Below are positions 36,018 to 45,712 of a stretch of 64,000 bases of DNA, piece after piece. The notes below the pieces were generated by a model, which was not told the DNA's origin, did no database searches, and saw only the letters and a list, made by a program, of their open reading frames with translations. How positions within the stretch are numbered: the first letter of the stretch is position 1; every line of letters begins with the position of its first letter. The translations under genes were made by a program, and so were the position numbers. Origin of the DNA: Sphingosinicella soli (GTDB lineage: Bacteria; Pseudomonadota; Alphaproteobacteria; Sphingomonadales; Sphingomonadaceae); assembly GCF_014199685.1 (NCBI RefSeq), contig NZ_JACHNZ010000006.1, forward strand, positions 1-64,000, in the 5' to 3' direction.

Positions 36018-38041
36018 CGCAGCACGCGATCAGCTTCGCGCCGCTCCTGCCGTGGTGGGGCGTCATCGTCATCGGCGTGCTGTTCGCCGCCGGGCTCGCG
36101 CTCGTGCTGTGGCGCGCGCCGCGGCTGTTCTGGCCGCGCGCGCTGATCGCCGCCGTGCTGCTCCTGCTGCTCGCGAACCCGGTGCGGTTTCAGGAACGGC
36201 GTGCCGTGAAGCCCGATGTGGCCGTCGCCGTCATCGATCGCTCCGCAAGCATGGGGATCGGGAACCGCACGCGCGAGGCGGACGCCGCGCTCGCCGCGCT
36301 TCGCCGCGCTTCGCCGGGGGTCGAATGGCGCGTCGTTCCCGTTCCGCAGGCGCCCGGCGAACCGACACGCCTTGCCGCCGCCATCGAGCGCGCCGCATCG
36401 GACGCGCCCGCCGGGCGGCTCGCGGGCGTCGTCGTCGTCAGCGACGGCATCTCGGCGGATGCGCCCGATCCGCGCCTTCTGCCCGCCGATGTGCCGCTGC
36501 ATCACCTCATCGCGGGCGATCCCGATACGCCCGACCGCCGCCTGATCGTCGAGCGCGTGCCGAGCTACAGCGTCGTCGGCCAGCCCGCCGAGGTCATCAT
36601 CCGCATCGACGACGGCAACGCGCCGCCGGGCACCGCGACGCTTACGGAGTCGATCGCGGGCGGGCGCACCACCGAGCGCACCGTGCGAACCGGCGAGCCG
36701 GTGCGCCTCTCCGTTCCCGTCACGCGGCGCGGCACGATCGAAATGGCGCTGTCGGTCGCGCCGCTTACGGGCGGCGAGGCGACGCTTGTGAACAATCGCG
36801 CGCTGGTGCGCCTGAACGGCGTGACGGACCGGCTGCGCGTGCTGCTCGTTTCGGGTGTCCCCTACCCCGGCGGGCGGGTGTGGCGCGACATTCTGAAGAG
36901 CGATTCCAACATCGATCTCGTGCATTTCACGATCCTGCGCCTGCCGACGAGCTTCGACACGACACCGCCCGACGAGATGTCGCTGATCCCCTTCCCGGTC
37001 GAGGAGCTGTTCGAGCAGCATCTGGGCGATTTCGATCTCATCATCTTCGATCGGTTCAGCCTCTCGGAGCTGCTGTCGCCCGTCTATTTCCAGGATCTCG
37101 GCGAGCGCGTGAAGGCGGGCGGCGGCTTGCTCGTCGTCACCGGCGAGGAGTTCGCGGGCGAAGGCGGACTTGCCGCGACCGAGCTTGCGCCGGTGCTCCC
37201 CGCGCGCACCGCAGGGCCGGGGATCGAGGCGCCGTTCCGTCCGGTACTGACGCCCACGGGCCGCCGCCATCCCGTCACGTCCGAGCTGCCGAAGATATGG
37301 GGCACCGATGCGTGGGGCCGCTGGGCCTCGCAGAGCGACATGACCCCGACGGGCGAGGTGCTGATGTCGGGCGCGCAGGACAAGCCGCTCGTCATTCTGG
37401 ACCGTGTCGGGCGCGGGCGCGTGGGGCTCATCGCGTCCACCAATGTCTGGTGGTGGTCGCGCGGGGTCGACGGCGCCGGGCCGCATGCCGAACTGCTGCG
37501 CCGCATCGCGCACTGGCTGATGCAGGAGCCTGATCTGGACGAGAACCGCCTGGATGTCAGCGCCGCCGGGCGCCGCATCGATATCACCGCGCGCGGCATC
37601 GCCCCGCCGGAAGCCGCGATCCTTACCGATCCATCAGACCGCGATCGCGGCATCCCGCTCGCGCCGCGCGGCGAGGGCGTGACGGGCGCCGCCGTCACGG
37701 TCGGCGCGGACGGGCTCTACCGCGTGGCGGCGGGCGAGCGCATCCGTTACGTGCTGGCCGGCGACAGCGCCGAGTTCGCCGAGGTCCGCCCCCGCGAAGC
37801 CCCGCTTTCCGGGCCCGTCAAGGCGTCGGGCGGCGGCAGCTACCTGCTTCAGGACGGACAGCCCGGCGTTCGCCGCATCACGCCGGGCGATGCCGCCGCC
37901 GGACCCGGTTGGCTCGGCCTTGTGGAAAACCGCGCCGGAGCGATCGTCGCGGTGGATGAAAAGCCGCTGCTTATGCCGCTGCCGGCGTTGTTGCTGGCGG
38001 CGGGCCTTTTCGTGCTGGCGTGGTGGCGCGAACGGCGCTGA
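36014..38041 (+). CDS. large membrane protein with glutamine amidotransferase-like/VWA-like region
   Basis: This 675-residue protein has two N-terminal membrane helices (about 10-33 and 40-57), a VWA-like strand VAVAVIDRSASMGIG with a D-x-S-x-S site near residue 76-80, a long middle part and a region resembling the class I glutamine amidotransferase-like domain (LLVVTGEEFAGEGG, IASTNVWWW) that lacks a recognisable catalytic cysteine. A last helix lies at 652-670, just before the C terminus. It is the last gene of the MoxR block; its ATG overlaps the upstream stop. The final 71 bases overlap the convergent GNAT gene. Confidence 0.83.
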   Translation: MTQHAISFAPLLPWWGVIVIGVLFAAGLALVLWRAPRLFWPRALIAAVLLLLLANPVRFQERRAVKPDVAVAVIDRSASMGIGNRTREADAALAALRRASPGVEWRVVPVPQAPGEPTRLAAAIERAASDAPAGRLAGVVVVSDGISADAPDPRLLPADVPLHHLIAGDPDTPDRRLIVERVPSYSVVGQPAEVIIRIDDGNAPPGTATLTESIAGGRTTERTVRTGEPVRLSVPVTRRGTIEMALSVAPLTGGEATLVNNRALVRLNGVTDRLRVLLVSGVPYPGGRVWRDILKSDSNIDLVHFTILRLPTSFDTTPPDEMSLIPFPVEELFEQHLGDFDLIIFDRFSLSELLSPVYFQDLGERVKAGGGLLVVTGEEFAGEGGLAATELAPVLPARTAGPGIEAPFRPVLTPTGRRHPVTSELPKIWGTDAWGRWASQSDMTPTGEVLMSGAQDKPLVILDRVGRGRVGLIASTNVWWWSRGVDGAGPHAELLRRIAHWLMQEPDLDENRLDVSAAGRRIDITARGIAPPEAAILTDPSDRDRGIPLAPRGEGVTGAAVTVGADGLYRVAAGERIRYVLAGDSAEFAEVRPREAPLSGPVKASGGGSYLLQDGQPGVRRITPGDAAAGPGWLGLVENRAGAIVAVDEKPLLMPLPALLLAAGLFVLAWWRERR

Positions 38042-38540
38042 GCGCCTTTGCAGGCCCCAGCGTTCCGGCCGTGTGCAGCGCATGGCCTTCAGGCAGCCGC
38101 GCGAGCAGCCGGTGCCGCTCGACCGGGCCGGGCACGGTCCACGCGCCTGTCGGCTCCGCCGTGAAGCCGAAGCGTCCGTAATAGTCCGGGTCGCCGATCA
38201 GCACGATCGCGCCGCGCCCCATCGCGTCGGCGCGGGCAATCGCGGTTTCGATCAGCGCCACCCCTATGCCTGTGCCCTGCAGGCGCTTCGTCACCGCGAC
38301 GGGCCCGAGCAGGGTGAGTGCATGCACGCCGCTTTCCGCCGCAAGCGCGACCGGCCAGAGCTGGATCGAGCCGATGAGCGTGCCGTCCGTCGCCAGCGCG
38401 ACGAAGCTGAGCCCTTCCAGCGGGCGCACGCCGTCGCGTAGGCGATAGGCGGTGCGGCCATGCCGGTCGGAACCGAAAACCTCGTCGAGAAGGACTTCAA
38501 TGGCAGCGCCGTGCCGGGCGCTGGCGGGCACGATGTTCAT
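37971..38540 (-). CDS. GNAT family N-acetyltransferase
   Basis: This 189-residue acetyltransferase has the acetyl-CoA binding loop in VTKRLQGTGIGVALIETAI (the Q/R-x-x-G-x-G/A pattern) at about 90-108, and the GDPDYYGRFGF segment found in YhbS-like members. The acceptor is unknown; proteins of this group modify small molecules or proteins. I start at the ATG at 38540; a TTG five codons upstream has no better ribosome site. The gene is convergent with the MoxR block and overlaps its last gene by 71 bases. A C-terminal tail rich in Pro and Ala lies in the overlap. Confidence 0.85.
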   Translation of the reverse strand: MNIVPASARHGAAIEVLLDEVFGSDRHGRTAYRLRDGVRPLEGLSFVALATDGTLIGSIQLWPVALAAESGVHALTLLGPVAVTKRLQGTGIGVALIETAIARADAMGRGAIVLIGDPDYYGRFGFTAEPTGAWTVPGPVERHRLLARLPEGHALHTAGTLGPAKALSAVRATTPARKGPPPATTPAAA

Positions 38541-38753
38541 GTGCGGAACTTTCAAGCATTCAAGTGACAGGAGGATGAAGAACGGCCATGCGCCGTCCGC
38601 GCCGCATCGTTCGCGCGGCGTCTACCCTCGTCGTAGTCCTCGAACCTCGAATGTCATGCGCCGGAATACCTGTTTTTTACTGCGGGTTGCGCGCATAAAC
38701 GAGAATGTGGCCTCGTGCAATCACGTTTCAAACCAGGACAGGGAAAATCCTTC
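38541..38753. other. 213-base intergenic region between divergent GNAT and GST genes
   Basis: This is the longest gap in the window. It contains a strong AGGAGG (about 38569-38574) on the + strand followed by a 36-codon open frame from an ATG at 38588, which I do not accept as a gene. A T6 run lies near 38668-38673 without a hairpin. The promoters of both flanking genes must lie here, but I see no convincing hexamer pair. Confidence 0.5.
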
Positions 38754-39386
38754 ATGAAGCTCTATGGCATGCCCCGCGCACCCAATCCGCGCCGCGTCAC
38801 CATCTTTCTGGCGGAAAAGGGCATCCCTATCGAGATCCAGGAGGTGAACGTCGCAGAGGGCGGCAACCGCACACCCGAATATCTCGCCGTCAATCCGCGC
38901 GGCGTGATTCCGGCGCTGGTGCTCGATGACGGCACGGTGATCGACGAATCGATCGCCATCTGCCGTTATTTCGAGGCGCTGCATCCCGAGCCCAATCTGA
39001 TGGGCCGCGATGCTAAGGAAATCGCCGTCATCGAATCCTGGCAGCGCCGCATCGAGTTCGACGGGATGCTTGCAATCGCGTCAGTCTACCGCAACACGCA
39101 GCCGCTGTTCGCGAACCGCGCGCAGCCCGGCGGCGGGCCGGACACCGCGCAGATCCCCGCGCTTGCCGAACGCGGGCACCTGCTGCTCCCCGGCTTCTTC
39201 GCCATGCTCAACCAGCGCCTCGGCGAAAGCCCCTACGTCGCGGGCGACCGCTATACGGTCGCCGACATCAGCGCGATCGTCGCGATCGACTTCGCGCGCT
39301 GGATCAAGGTGCGCATCCCCGAAAACCACGCGAACACGCTGCGCTGGCACGCCGAGGTGACGGATCGCCCGAGCTACGCGGCCTGA
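38754..39386 (+). CDS. glutathione S-transferase family protein
   Basis: This 210-residue protein has the thioredoxin-like N-terminal domain (1-80): KLYGMPRAPNPRRVTIFLAEKG at the start, VNPRGVIPALVLDDG with the cis-proline, and DESIAICRYFE for the glutathione gamma-glutamyl site. The helical C-terminal domain includes AGDRYTVADISAIVAIDFA, the N-capping box. Such GSTs conjugate glutathione to electrophiles or reduce peroxides. ATG at 38754 with AGGGAAAA upstream; a longer frame from 38715 would destroy the first strand. Its 3' end overlaps the convergent FadJ-like gene by 13 bases. Confidence 0.93.
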   Translation: MKLYGMPRAPNPRRVTIFLAEKGIPIEIQEVNVAEGGNRTPEYLAVNPRGVIPALVLDDGTVIDESIAICRYFEALHPEPNLMGRDAKEIAVIESWQRRIEFDGMLAIASVYRNTQPLFANRAQPGGGPDTAQIPALAERGHLLLPGFFAMLNQRLGESPYVAGDRYTVADISAIVAIDFARWIKVRIPENHANTLRWHAEVTDRPSYAA

Positions 39387-41563
39387 TTCAGCCGCGCATT
39401 GCCGTAGAAGGTTTCGCCCTTCGCGGCCATGTCGCGCAGCAGCTGCGGCGGCGCGAAGCGTTCGCCGTACTGCTGCGTCAGCCGGTCGAGCGTGCGCACG
39501 ACCTCCGCGAGGCCCACGGTATCCATCATGCTGAACGGCCCGCCGGTGTGCGGCATGAAGCCCCAGCCGAAGATCGCGCCGAGATCGCCGTCCTCGGGCG
39601 TCTCCAGCACGCCCTCGGCAAAGCAGCGCGCGCATTCGACAAGCTGGCGATAGACAAGTCGCGTCTTCACTTCGCCCGACGCGGGCTGCTCTGCATCCGG
39701 CTTCTGGCCGAAGGTCGCGCCCAGATCGGCCCAAAGCGCCTTCTTGCCGCCTTCGGGATAGTCGTAATAGCCCTTGCCCGCCTTGCGCCCGATGCGGCCC
39801 AGCGCGACCATCTTCTCGATCACGTCATCGGCCGCCGTCGCCTTGTAGGCATCGCCGAGATCTTTCTTCGCCTGCAGCATGACCTTGTGGCCAAGCTCGA
39901 TCGAAACCTCGTCGAACACAGCGAGCGGACCCACCGGCATGCCCATCTGCTTGCCGATGTTCTCGACAAGCGCCGGGTTCACGCCCTCGCCGACCATCAC
40001 TGAACCCTCGGCGGTGTAGGTGCCGAAGCAGCGCGAGGTGTAGAAGCCGCGGCTGTCGTTGACGACGATGGGTGTCTTGCGGATCTGCGCGACATAATCC
40101 AGCGCCTTTGCAATGGCATCCGACCCGGTCTTCTCACCGACGATGATCTCGACGAGCGGCATTTTTTCCACCGGCGAGAAGAAGTGCACGCCGATGAAGT
40201 TTTCCGGTTTCGTCCAGGCCTTCGCGAGACTGGTGATCGGCAGCGTCGAGGTGTTGGAGCCGAAGATCGTGTCCGCGCCCAAAACGGCTTCGGTCTTCTG
40301 CGTCGTTTCCGCCTTGATGGCGCGGTCCTCGAACACCGCTTCGATGATGAAGTCGCAGCCCTTGAGGTCCGCGAAATCGGTCGTCGGGTGGATGCGTGCG
40401 AGGATTTCGTCCAGCTTCTCCTTGGGCATTTTCTTGCCGAGCTTGTCGGCGGTATAGGCCTTGCCCTTTTCCGCCGCCTCGATGCTGCGATCCAGCAGCA
40501 CGACCTCGATCCCGGCGCGCGCGGAAACGAGCGCGATGCCCGCCCCCATCATGCCCGCGCCGAGCATGCCGAGCTTCTTCGTCGGCGCCTTGGCGGCATC
40601 CTTGGGGCGACGCGCGCCCTTCTCGGCGGCCTGTTTGTTGACGAACAGGCTGCGCACCATGTTGCCCGCCTGCGGATCGGCAACGACCCTGGCGAAATAC
40701 TTGCTCTCCACGCGGATCGCCGTGTCCATCGGCAGCTGCGCGCCTTCATAAACGGCGGACATGATCGCGTGCGGCGCGTTCATGTTGCCGTTCGTGGTTT
40801 TCAGCGCAATGGCGTTGCCGGCCACGAAGGTCTGGATGAATGCCGGGTTGAACTGGCCCGCGCCGCCCGGGAACTTGAAGCCCTTCTGGTCCCAAGGCTG
40901 CACGCCTTTGGTCGGGTTCGCCTTCACCCACGCTTTGGCTTTCGCCACCACCTCGTCCGCCGGCGCGATCTCGTTCGCGACGCCGAAGCCCAGCGCTTCC
41001 TGCGGCGACATGGATTTGCCCTGCAGCAGGTACATGGAGGCCGCCTGAATGCCGATCAGGCGTGGCAGGCGCTGCGTGCCGCCTGCACCGGGAAACAGGC
41101 CGACCAGCACTTCGGGCAGGCCAAGCTGAACCTTCGGATTGTCCGCAACCACGCGGTAGTGGCAGGCGAGGCAGAGTTCGAGCCCGCCGCCGAGCGCGAG
41201 GCCGTTGATCGCCGCCGCCACCGGCTTGCCGCTCGTCTCCAGCCGCCGGAACAGGACGTTCAGCGTGAACACGCTGTCGAACAGCCGCGCCATCTTCGAT
41301 TTCTCGCCGCCGCCCGAAATGCCGCCCGACGAGAAAATCTCGCCCATGCCTTTCAGGTCCGCCCCGGCCATGAATCCGCTGGCCTTGCCGCTGGTGATGA
41401 CGGCGCCCTTGATGGCCTCGTCCTTCTCGATCATCGCGATCATCGTATCGAAATCGCGCGTCAATTCGGCGGTGATGACGTTCATCGACTGGCCGGGCAC
41501 GTCGATGGTGAACAGTGCGATGCCGTCGGCGTCGAGGTCGTATTTGATGGTTTCCATGGTCAT
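39374..41563 (-). CDS. FadJ/FadB-like 3-hydroxyacyl-CoA dehydrogenase with enoyl-CoA hydratase domain
   Basis: This 729-residue bifunctional enzyme performs two consecutive beta-oxidation steps. The enoyl-CoA hydratase/isomerase half (1-190) shows MAGADLKGMG and NGLALGGGLELCLACHYRV; the NAD-dependent 3-hydroxyacyl-CoA dehydrogenase half starts near 325 with LGMLGAGMMGAGIALVSARAGI, followed by FGSNTSTLPIT, FIGVHFFSPVEKMPLVE with the catalytic histidine, and C-terminal domains to about 720. It is last in the operon regulator-dehydrogenase-thiolase-FadJ. The ATG at 41563 has AGGGA upstream. The gap to the thiolase gene holds a large inverted repeat. Confidence 0.94.
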   Translation of the reverse strand: MTMETIKYDLDADGIALFTIDVPGQSMNVITAELTRDFDTMIAMIEKDEAIKGAVITSGKASGFMAGADLKGMGEIFSSGGISGGGEKSKMARLFDSVFTLNVLFRRLETSGKPVAAAINGLALGGGLELCLACHYRVVADNPKVQLGLPEVLVGLFPGAGGTQRLPRLIGIQAASMYLLQGKSMSPQEALGFGVANEIAPADEVVAKAKAWVKANPTKGVQPWDQKGFKFPGGAGQFNPAFIQTFVAGNAIALKTTNGNMNAPHAIMSAVYEGAQLPMDTAIRVESKYFARVVADPQAGNMVRSLFVNKQAAEKGARRPKDAAKAPTKKLGMLGAGMMGAGIALVSARAGIEVVLLDRSIEAAEKGKAYTADKLGKKMPKEKLDEILARIHPTTDFADLKGCDFIIEAVFEDRAIKAETTQKTEAVLGADTIFGSNTSTLPITSLAKAWTKPENFIGVHFFSPVEKMPLVEIIVGEKTGSDAIAKALDYVAQIRKTPIVVNDSRGFYTSRCFGTYTAEGSVMVGEGVNPALVENIGKQMGMPVGPLAVFDEVSIELGHKVMLQAKKDLGDAYKATAADDVIEKMVALGRIGRKAGKGYYDYPEGGKKALWADLGATFGQKPDAEQPASGEVKTRLVYRQLVECARCFAEGVLETPEDGDLGAIFGWGFMPHTGGPFSMMDTVGLAEVVRTLDRLTQQYGERFAPPQLLRDMAAKGETFYGNARLNQAA

Positions 41564-41609
41564 ATTCTGTCCCTTCCCAACCGATCGGCCGGTGATGAAA
41601 TCGTGAAAG

Positions 41610-41710
41610 CCCCTCCCTCTTCAGGGGAGGGGTTGGGGTGGGGCGGTTCCGCCCGGCGCTGCGTTTGAGGAGAGGCCCCACCCCCGGCCCCTCCCCTGAA
41701 GAGGGAGGGG
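41610..41710. repeat. long inverted repeat, intergenic palindromic element
   Basis: Perfect 23-bp arms lie at 41610-41632 and 41688-41710, starting with cccctccctcttcagggg. Inside them a second, G-rich to C-rich pairing (ggggtggggc with gccccaccc) extends the stem, and a small ggcggttccgcc hairpin forms the top. Each arm is also partly self-complementary, so cruciform structures are possible. It sits between the thiolase and FadJ-like genes of one operon. The structure is typical of dispersed intergenic repeats; a second full copy is not present in the window. Confidence 0.85.
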
Positions 41711-41735
41711 AGATTTAATGCGGCAAGCGTCATGC

Positions 41736-42947
<1,212 letters not shown>

Positions 42948-42970
42948 TTCGCACCTTTCAATTTCTGCCG

Positions 42971-43049
42971 TCACCCTGAACTCGTTTCAGGGTCCATAGG
43001 CCGTTTCCTCAAGCACCGCCGTATGGATGCTGAAACACGTTCAGCATGA
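42971..43049. repeat. structured intergenic repeat with two self-folding arms
   Basis: The left arm (42971-42997) contains ccctgaactcgtttcaggg, a 7-bp hairpin. The right arm (43023-43049) is its imperfect reverse complement and contains gctgaaacacgttcagc, again a hairpin. The arms agree at 21 of 27 positions; four of the six differences are paired changes (cc/gg against tg/ca) that keep each local stem intact. The element lies between the acyl-CoA dehydrogenase and thiolase genes. It resembles a widely dispersed repeat of sphingomonad and related genomes. Confidence 0.75.
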
Positions 43050-43063
43050 CGACGGGGCCTTGG

Positions 43064-44866
43064 TCATCCTCTCGCAAATGCCTCGGGAGGCAGTGCCATC
43101 AGTGTTTCGGCGCCGGTTTCGATCTTGCGGCGCAGCGCGCCCGCATCCGGCAGGTAGCGAGCACTATAGTATCGGGCGGTCGTCAGTTTAGCCTCGTAGA
43201 AAGGGGAGTCTTCCGTGCCCGCCGCCAGCGCGGCCTGCGCGGCGCGCGCCATCTTCAGCCACATCCAGCCGAGCACGACCGTGCCCATCAGGTGCATGTA
43301 GGGCACCGCGCCCGCTCCGGCGTTGTTCGGGTTCGCCATGCCGTTCTGCATCAGCCACATGGTGGCCGTCTGCAGCTCGTTTCCGGCCTTCTCCAGCGCT
43401 TCGGCCATCGGCGCCAGCGCGGCGTCGGCCTTTGCGGCGGCGACCTCCTCGCCGATCGTGGATGCCAGAAGCATCAGACCCTTGCCGCCGTGGCGGCCGA
43501 GCTTGCGGCCCACCAGGTCCATCGCCTGAATGCCGTTGGTGCCTTCATAGATCTGGGCGATGCGGGCATCGCGGACGAACTGCTCCATGCCCCATTCGCC
43601 GACATAGCCGTGGCCGCCGTAAACCTGCTGCGCGTTCACCGCCGTCTCGAAGCCCTTGTCGGTCGTGTAGCCCTTGATGACGGGCGTCAGGAGGCTGATC
43701 AGTTCGTCGGCGTTGGTGCGCTCCTCCTCGGTCTGCGCCTTCTTCGACAGGTCGACCTGAAGCGCGCCCCACAGCAGCAGCGCGCGGGCGCCCTCGGTGA
43801 AGGCCTTGCCGTCCATCAGCATGCGCCGCACGTCGGGGTGGACGATGATCGGATCCGCCTTGTCGCCCGGGTCGGCGGGTCCGGTCAGCGCGCGGCCTTG
43901 CTGGCGCTCCAGCGCATAGGTCACGGCGTTCTGATAGGCGACCTCACCCTGCGAAAGCCCCTGCAGCCCGACGCCGAGCCGCGCCACGTTCATCATGATG
44001 AACATCGCCTCAAGGCCCCGCTCCGGCTCGCCGACCAGATAGCCGGTCGCCTCGTCGTAGTTCAGCACGCACGTCGCGTTGCCGTGGATGCCCATCTTGT
44101 GTTCGATCGCGCCGCAGGAAACGCCGTTGCGTTCGCCGAGGCTGCCGTCGTCGTTCACCATGAACTTCGGCACGATGAACAGCGAAATGCCCTTCACGGT
44201 GTCGGGCGCGCCCTCGCGCTTCGCCAGCACGAGGTGGATGATGTTCTCCGCAAGGTCGTGCTCGCCCGCCGAGATGAAGATCTTGGTGCCGGTGATCCTG
44301 TAGCTGCCGTCCCCCGCGTCAACCGCCTTGGTGCGAATGAGGCCGAGATCGGTGCCGCAGTGCGGTTCGGTGAGGTTCATGGTGCCGGTCCATTTGCCCG
44401 AGACCATGTTGGGCAGGTATTTCTGCTTCTGTTCGTCGGAGCCCTTCACCTCGATGGAGGCGATCGCGCCTGCCGTGAGGCCGGGATACATCCCGAACGC
44501 CATACCGGCGGAACTCAGATACTCCTCGAACGCCATGCTGATCGTGTAGGGAAGCCCCTGCCCGCCGAACTCCGGGCTCATGTGCAGCGTGCCCCAGCCG
44601 CCTTCGCAGAAAGCCTGATAGGCCTCTTTATAGCCCTTGGGCGTCGTCACCGATCCGTCGTCGTGGCGCTTGCAGCCTTCGCGGTCGCCGGAGAAGTTGA
44701 TCGGCTGCACGACGCCTTCCACGAACTTGGCGCCTTCCTCCAGGATCGCCGCGACCATGTCGGGCGTCGCTTCGGAGAAGGTCGGCAGGTTCGAATAGCG
44801 GTCGAGGCCGATCACCTCGTCGAGGATGAACTTTGTGTCGCGAACGGGCGCGCGGTACGTGGGCAT
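43064..44866 (-). CDS. acyl-CoA dehydrogenase, large C-terminally extended (DmdC/FadE-like)
   Basis: This 600-residue FAD-dependent acyl-CoA dehydrogenase belongs to the long subgroup that includes 3-methylmercaptopropionyl-CoA dehydrogenase. Family blocks: the N-terminal helix [34 protein letters not shown] (FAD), [12 protein letters not shown], and the late [21 protein letters not shown] with [17 protein letters not shown]; a roughly 130-residue C-terminal extension follows. The substrate in this context is more likely a fatty acyl-CoA than the sulfur compound. ATG at 44866 with GGGGAG upstream, one base after the stop of the MerR gene, so it is the first enzyme gene of the operon. Confidence 0.93.
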   Translation of the reverse strand: MPTYRAPVRDTKFILDEVIGLDRYSNLPTFSEATPDMVAAILEEGAKFVEGVVQPINFSGDREGCKRHDDGSVTTPKGYKEAYQAFCEGGWGTLHMSPEFGGQGLPYTISMAFEEYLSSAGMAFGMYPGLTAGAIASIEVKGSDEQKQKYLPNMVSGKWTGTMNLTEPHCGTDLGLIRTKAVDAGDGSYRITGTKIFISAGEHDLAENIIHLVLAKREGAPDTVKGISLFIVPKFMVNDDGSLGERNGVSCGAIEHKMGIHGNATCVLNYDEATGYLVGEPERGLEAMFIMMNVARLGVGLQGLSQGEVAYQNAVTYALERQQGRALTGPADPGDKADPIIVHPDVRRMLMDGKAFTEGARALLLWGALQVDLSKKAQTEEERTNADELISLLTPVIKGYTTDKGFETAVNAQQVYGGHGYVGEWGMEQFVRDARIAQIYEGTNGIQAMDLVGRKLGRHGGKGLMLLASTIGEEVAAAKADAALAPMAEALEKAGNELQTATMWLMQNGMANPNNAGAGAVPYMHLMGTVVLGWMWLKMARAAQAALAAGTEDSPFYEAKLTTARYYSARYLPDAGALRRKIETGAETLMALPPEAFARG

Positions 44867-44867
44867 A

Positions 44868-45290
44868 TCAGAACTCCCCGGATCTGGCGTTGGAGGGCAA
44901 CAGCCCCTGTACGACCCCGACGAACTCTTCGAGTTCCGCGATCGTTGCATCGATATCGTTACGCTGATTGGTCAAAAGCGCGATCTGGCGGCGGCAAAGC
45001 TCCAGAGTCCGTTCGCGCTGCCGCACGCGGCCGTCGTCCACGTCGTAAAGGTCGAGGATTTCCCTGATCTCGGCCAGGCTGAAACCGACGTTCTTGCCGC
45101 GCAGGATCCACGCCAGCCGGGCGCGGTCGCGCCGCGAATAGACGCGGCTTTGCCCCTGCCTAGCCGGTACGATCAGCCCCTGATCCTCATAGAAACGGAT
45201 CGCGCGCGGGGTGACGCCGAACTCTGCGGCGAGATCGGTGATGGTGAAGGTTTCGTCCTCGAGAACGGCTTCCATCGGGCGCTGTGGCAT
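44868..45290 (-). CDS. MerR-family regulator, LiuR-like
   Basis: This 140-residue regulator has the MerR winged helix at the N terminus ([37 protein letters not shown], about residues 14-55), a dimerising coiled coil (about 85-125) and no metal-binding cysteines. This fits LiuR-like regulators of acyl-CoA and branched-chain amino acid breakdown. It is cotranscribed with the acyl-CoA dehydrogenase, thiolase and FadJ-like genes that follow. A perfect palindrome of LiuR type ends 15 bases before its ATG, so it probably regulates itself and the operon. Effector not known. Confidence 0.88.
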   Translation of the reverse strand: MPQRPMEAVLEDETFTITDLAAEFGVTPRAIRFYEDQGLIVPARQGQSRVYSRRDRARLAWILRGKNVGFSLAEIREILDLYDVDDGRVRQRERTLELCRRQIALLTNQRNDIDATIAELEEFVGVVQGLLPSNARSGEF

Positions 45291-45304
45291 GCGCCCTCTT
45301 TTAG

Positions 45305-45326
45305 TTGACGTTTACGTAAACGTCAA
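45305..45326. promoter_or_regulatory. LiuR-type operator, 22-bp perfect palindrome
   Basis: The half site ttgacgtttac is followed directly by its exact reverse complement. The sequence agrees with the LiuR-type motif (TTGACGTnnACGTCAA-like) described for MerR regulators of branched-chain amino acid and fatty acid degradation. It lies 15 bases upstream of the merR start, and its last four bases include the hisI stop codon. It also begins with TTGACG, a good -35, so the operator overlaps the promoter as usual for MerR proteins. Confidence 0.85.
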
Positions 45327-45631
45327 TCTACCTGCGTGAAGAAACAGCTCTGGGCCCCGGTGTGGCAGGCAGGCCCGGCGGGCTCCACTTTCAGCCACAC
45401 GGCGTCCTTGTCGCAATCGACATGGACTTCGATGACCTTCATCGTGTTCCCGCTTGTCGCGCCCTTGTGCCAAAGTTCCTGCCGCGAGCGCGACCAGAAG
45501 TGCGCCTCGCGCGTCTCCAGCGTCTTCGCGTAGGCCTGCGCGTTCATGTGCGCGACCATCAGCAGCGCGCCGCTCGCGCTGTCGGTCACGATGGCTGTCA
45601 CCAGCCCCTTGTCGTCGAATTTCAGGTCCAT
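45323..45631 (-). CDS. hisI: phosphoribosyl-AMP cyclohydrolase
   Basis: HisI opens the purine ring of phosphoribosyl-AMP in the third step of histidine synthesis. The 102-residue single-domain protein shows the family signature [20 protein letters not shown] and the zinc/magnesium sites in [11 protein letters not shown], with late cysteines in [11 protein letters not shown]. It is the unfused form, without HisE. ATG at 45631 with GGGG upstream. It is not in a his operon here. Its stop codon lies inside the LiuR-type palindrome, so readthrough into the MerR operon and regulator binding may interfere. The window thus holds both a histidine-making gene and a full histidine-degrading locus. Confidence 0.95.
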   Translation of the reverse strand: MDLKFDDKGLVTAIVTDSASGALLMVAHMNAQAYAKTLETREAHFWSRSRQELWHKGATSGNTMKVIEVHVDCDKDAVWLKVEPAGPACHTGAQSCFFTQVD

Positions 45632-45712
45632 GCGCCCCGCTTAGCGCGGGACACGGCGGGTGGCCATAGCCGCGTCACTATGAAATAATCGCCGTTCAAC
45701 CGACAGGAGGAC

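Noticed and set aside
38588-38698. 36-codon open frame after a strong AGGAGG between the GNAT and GST genes
   Set aside because: The spacing to the ATG is 13 bases, the peptide is arginine-rich without recognisable features, and such frames are frequent by chance in high-GC DNA.
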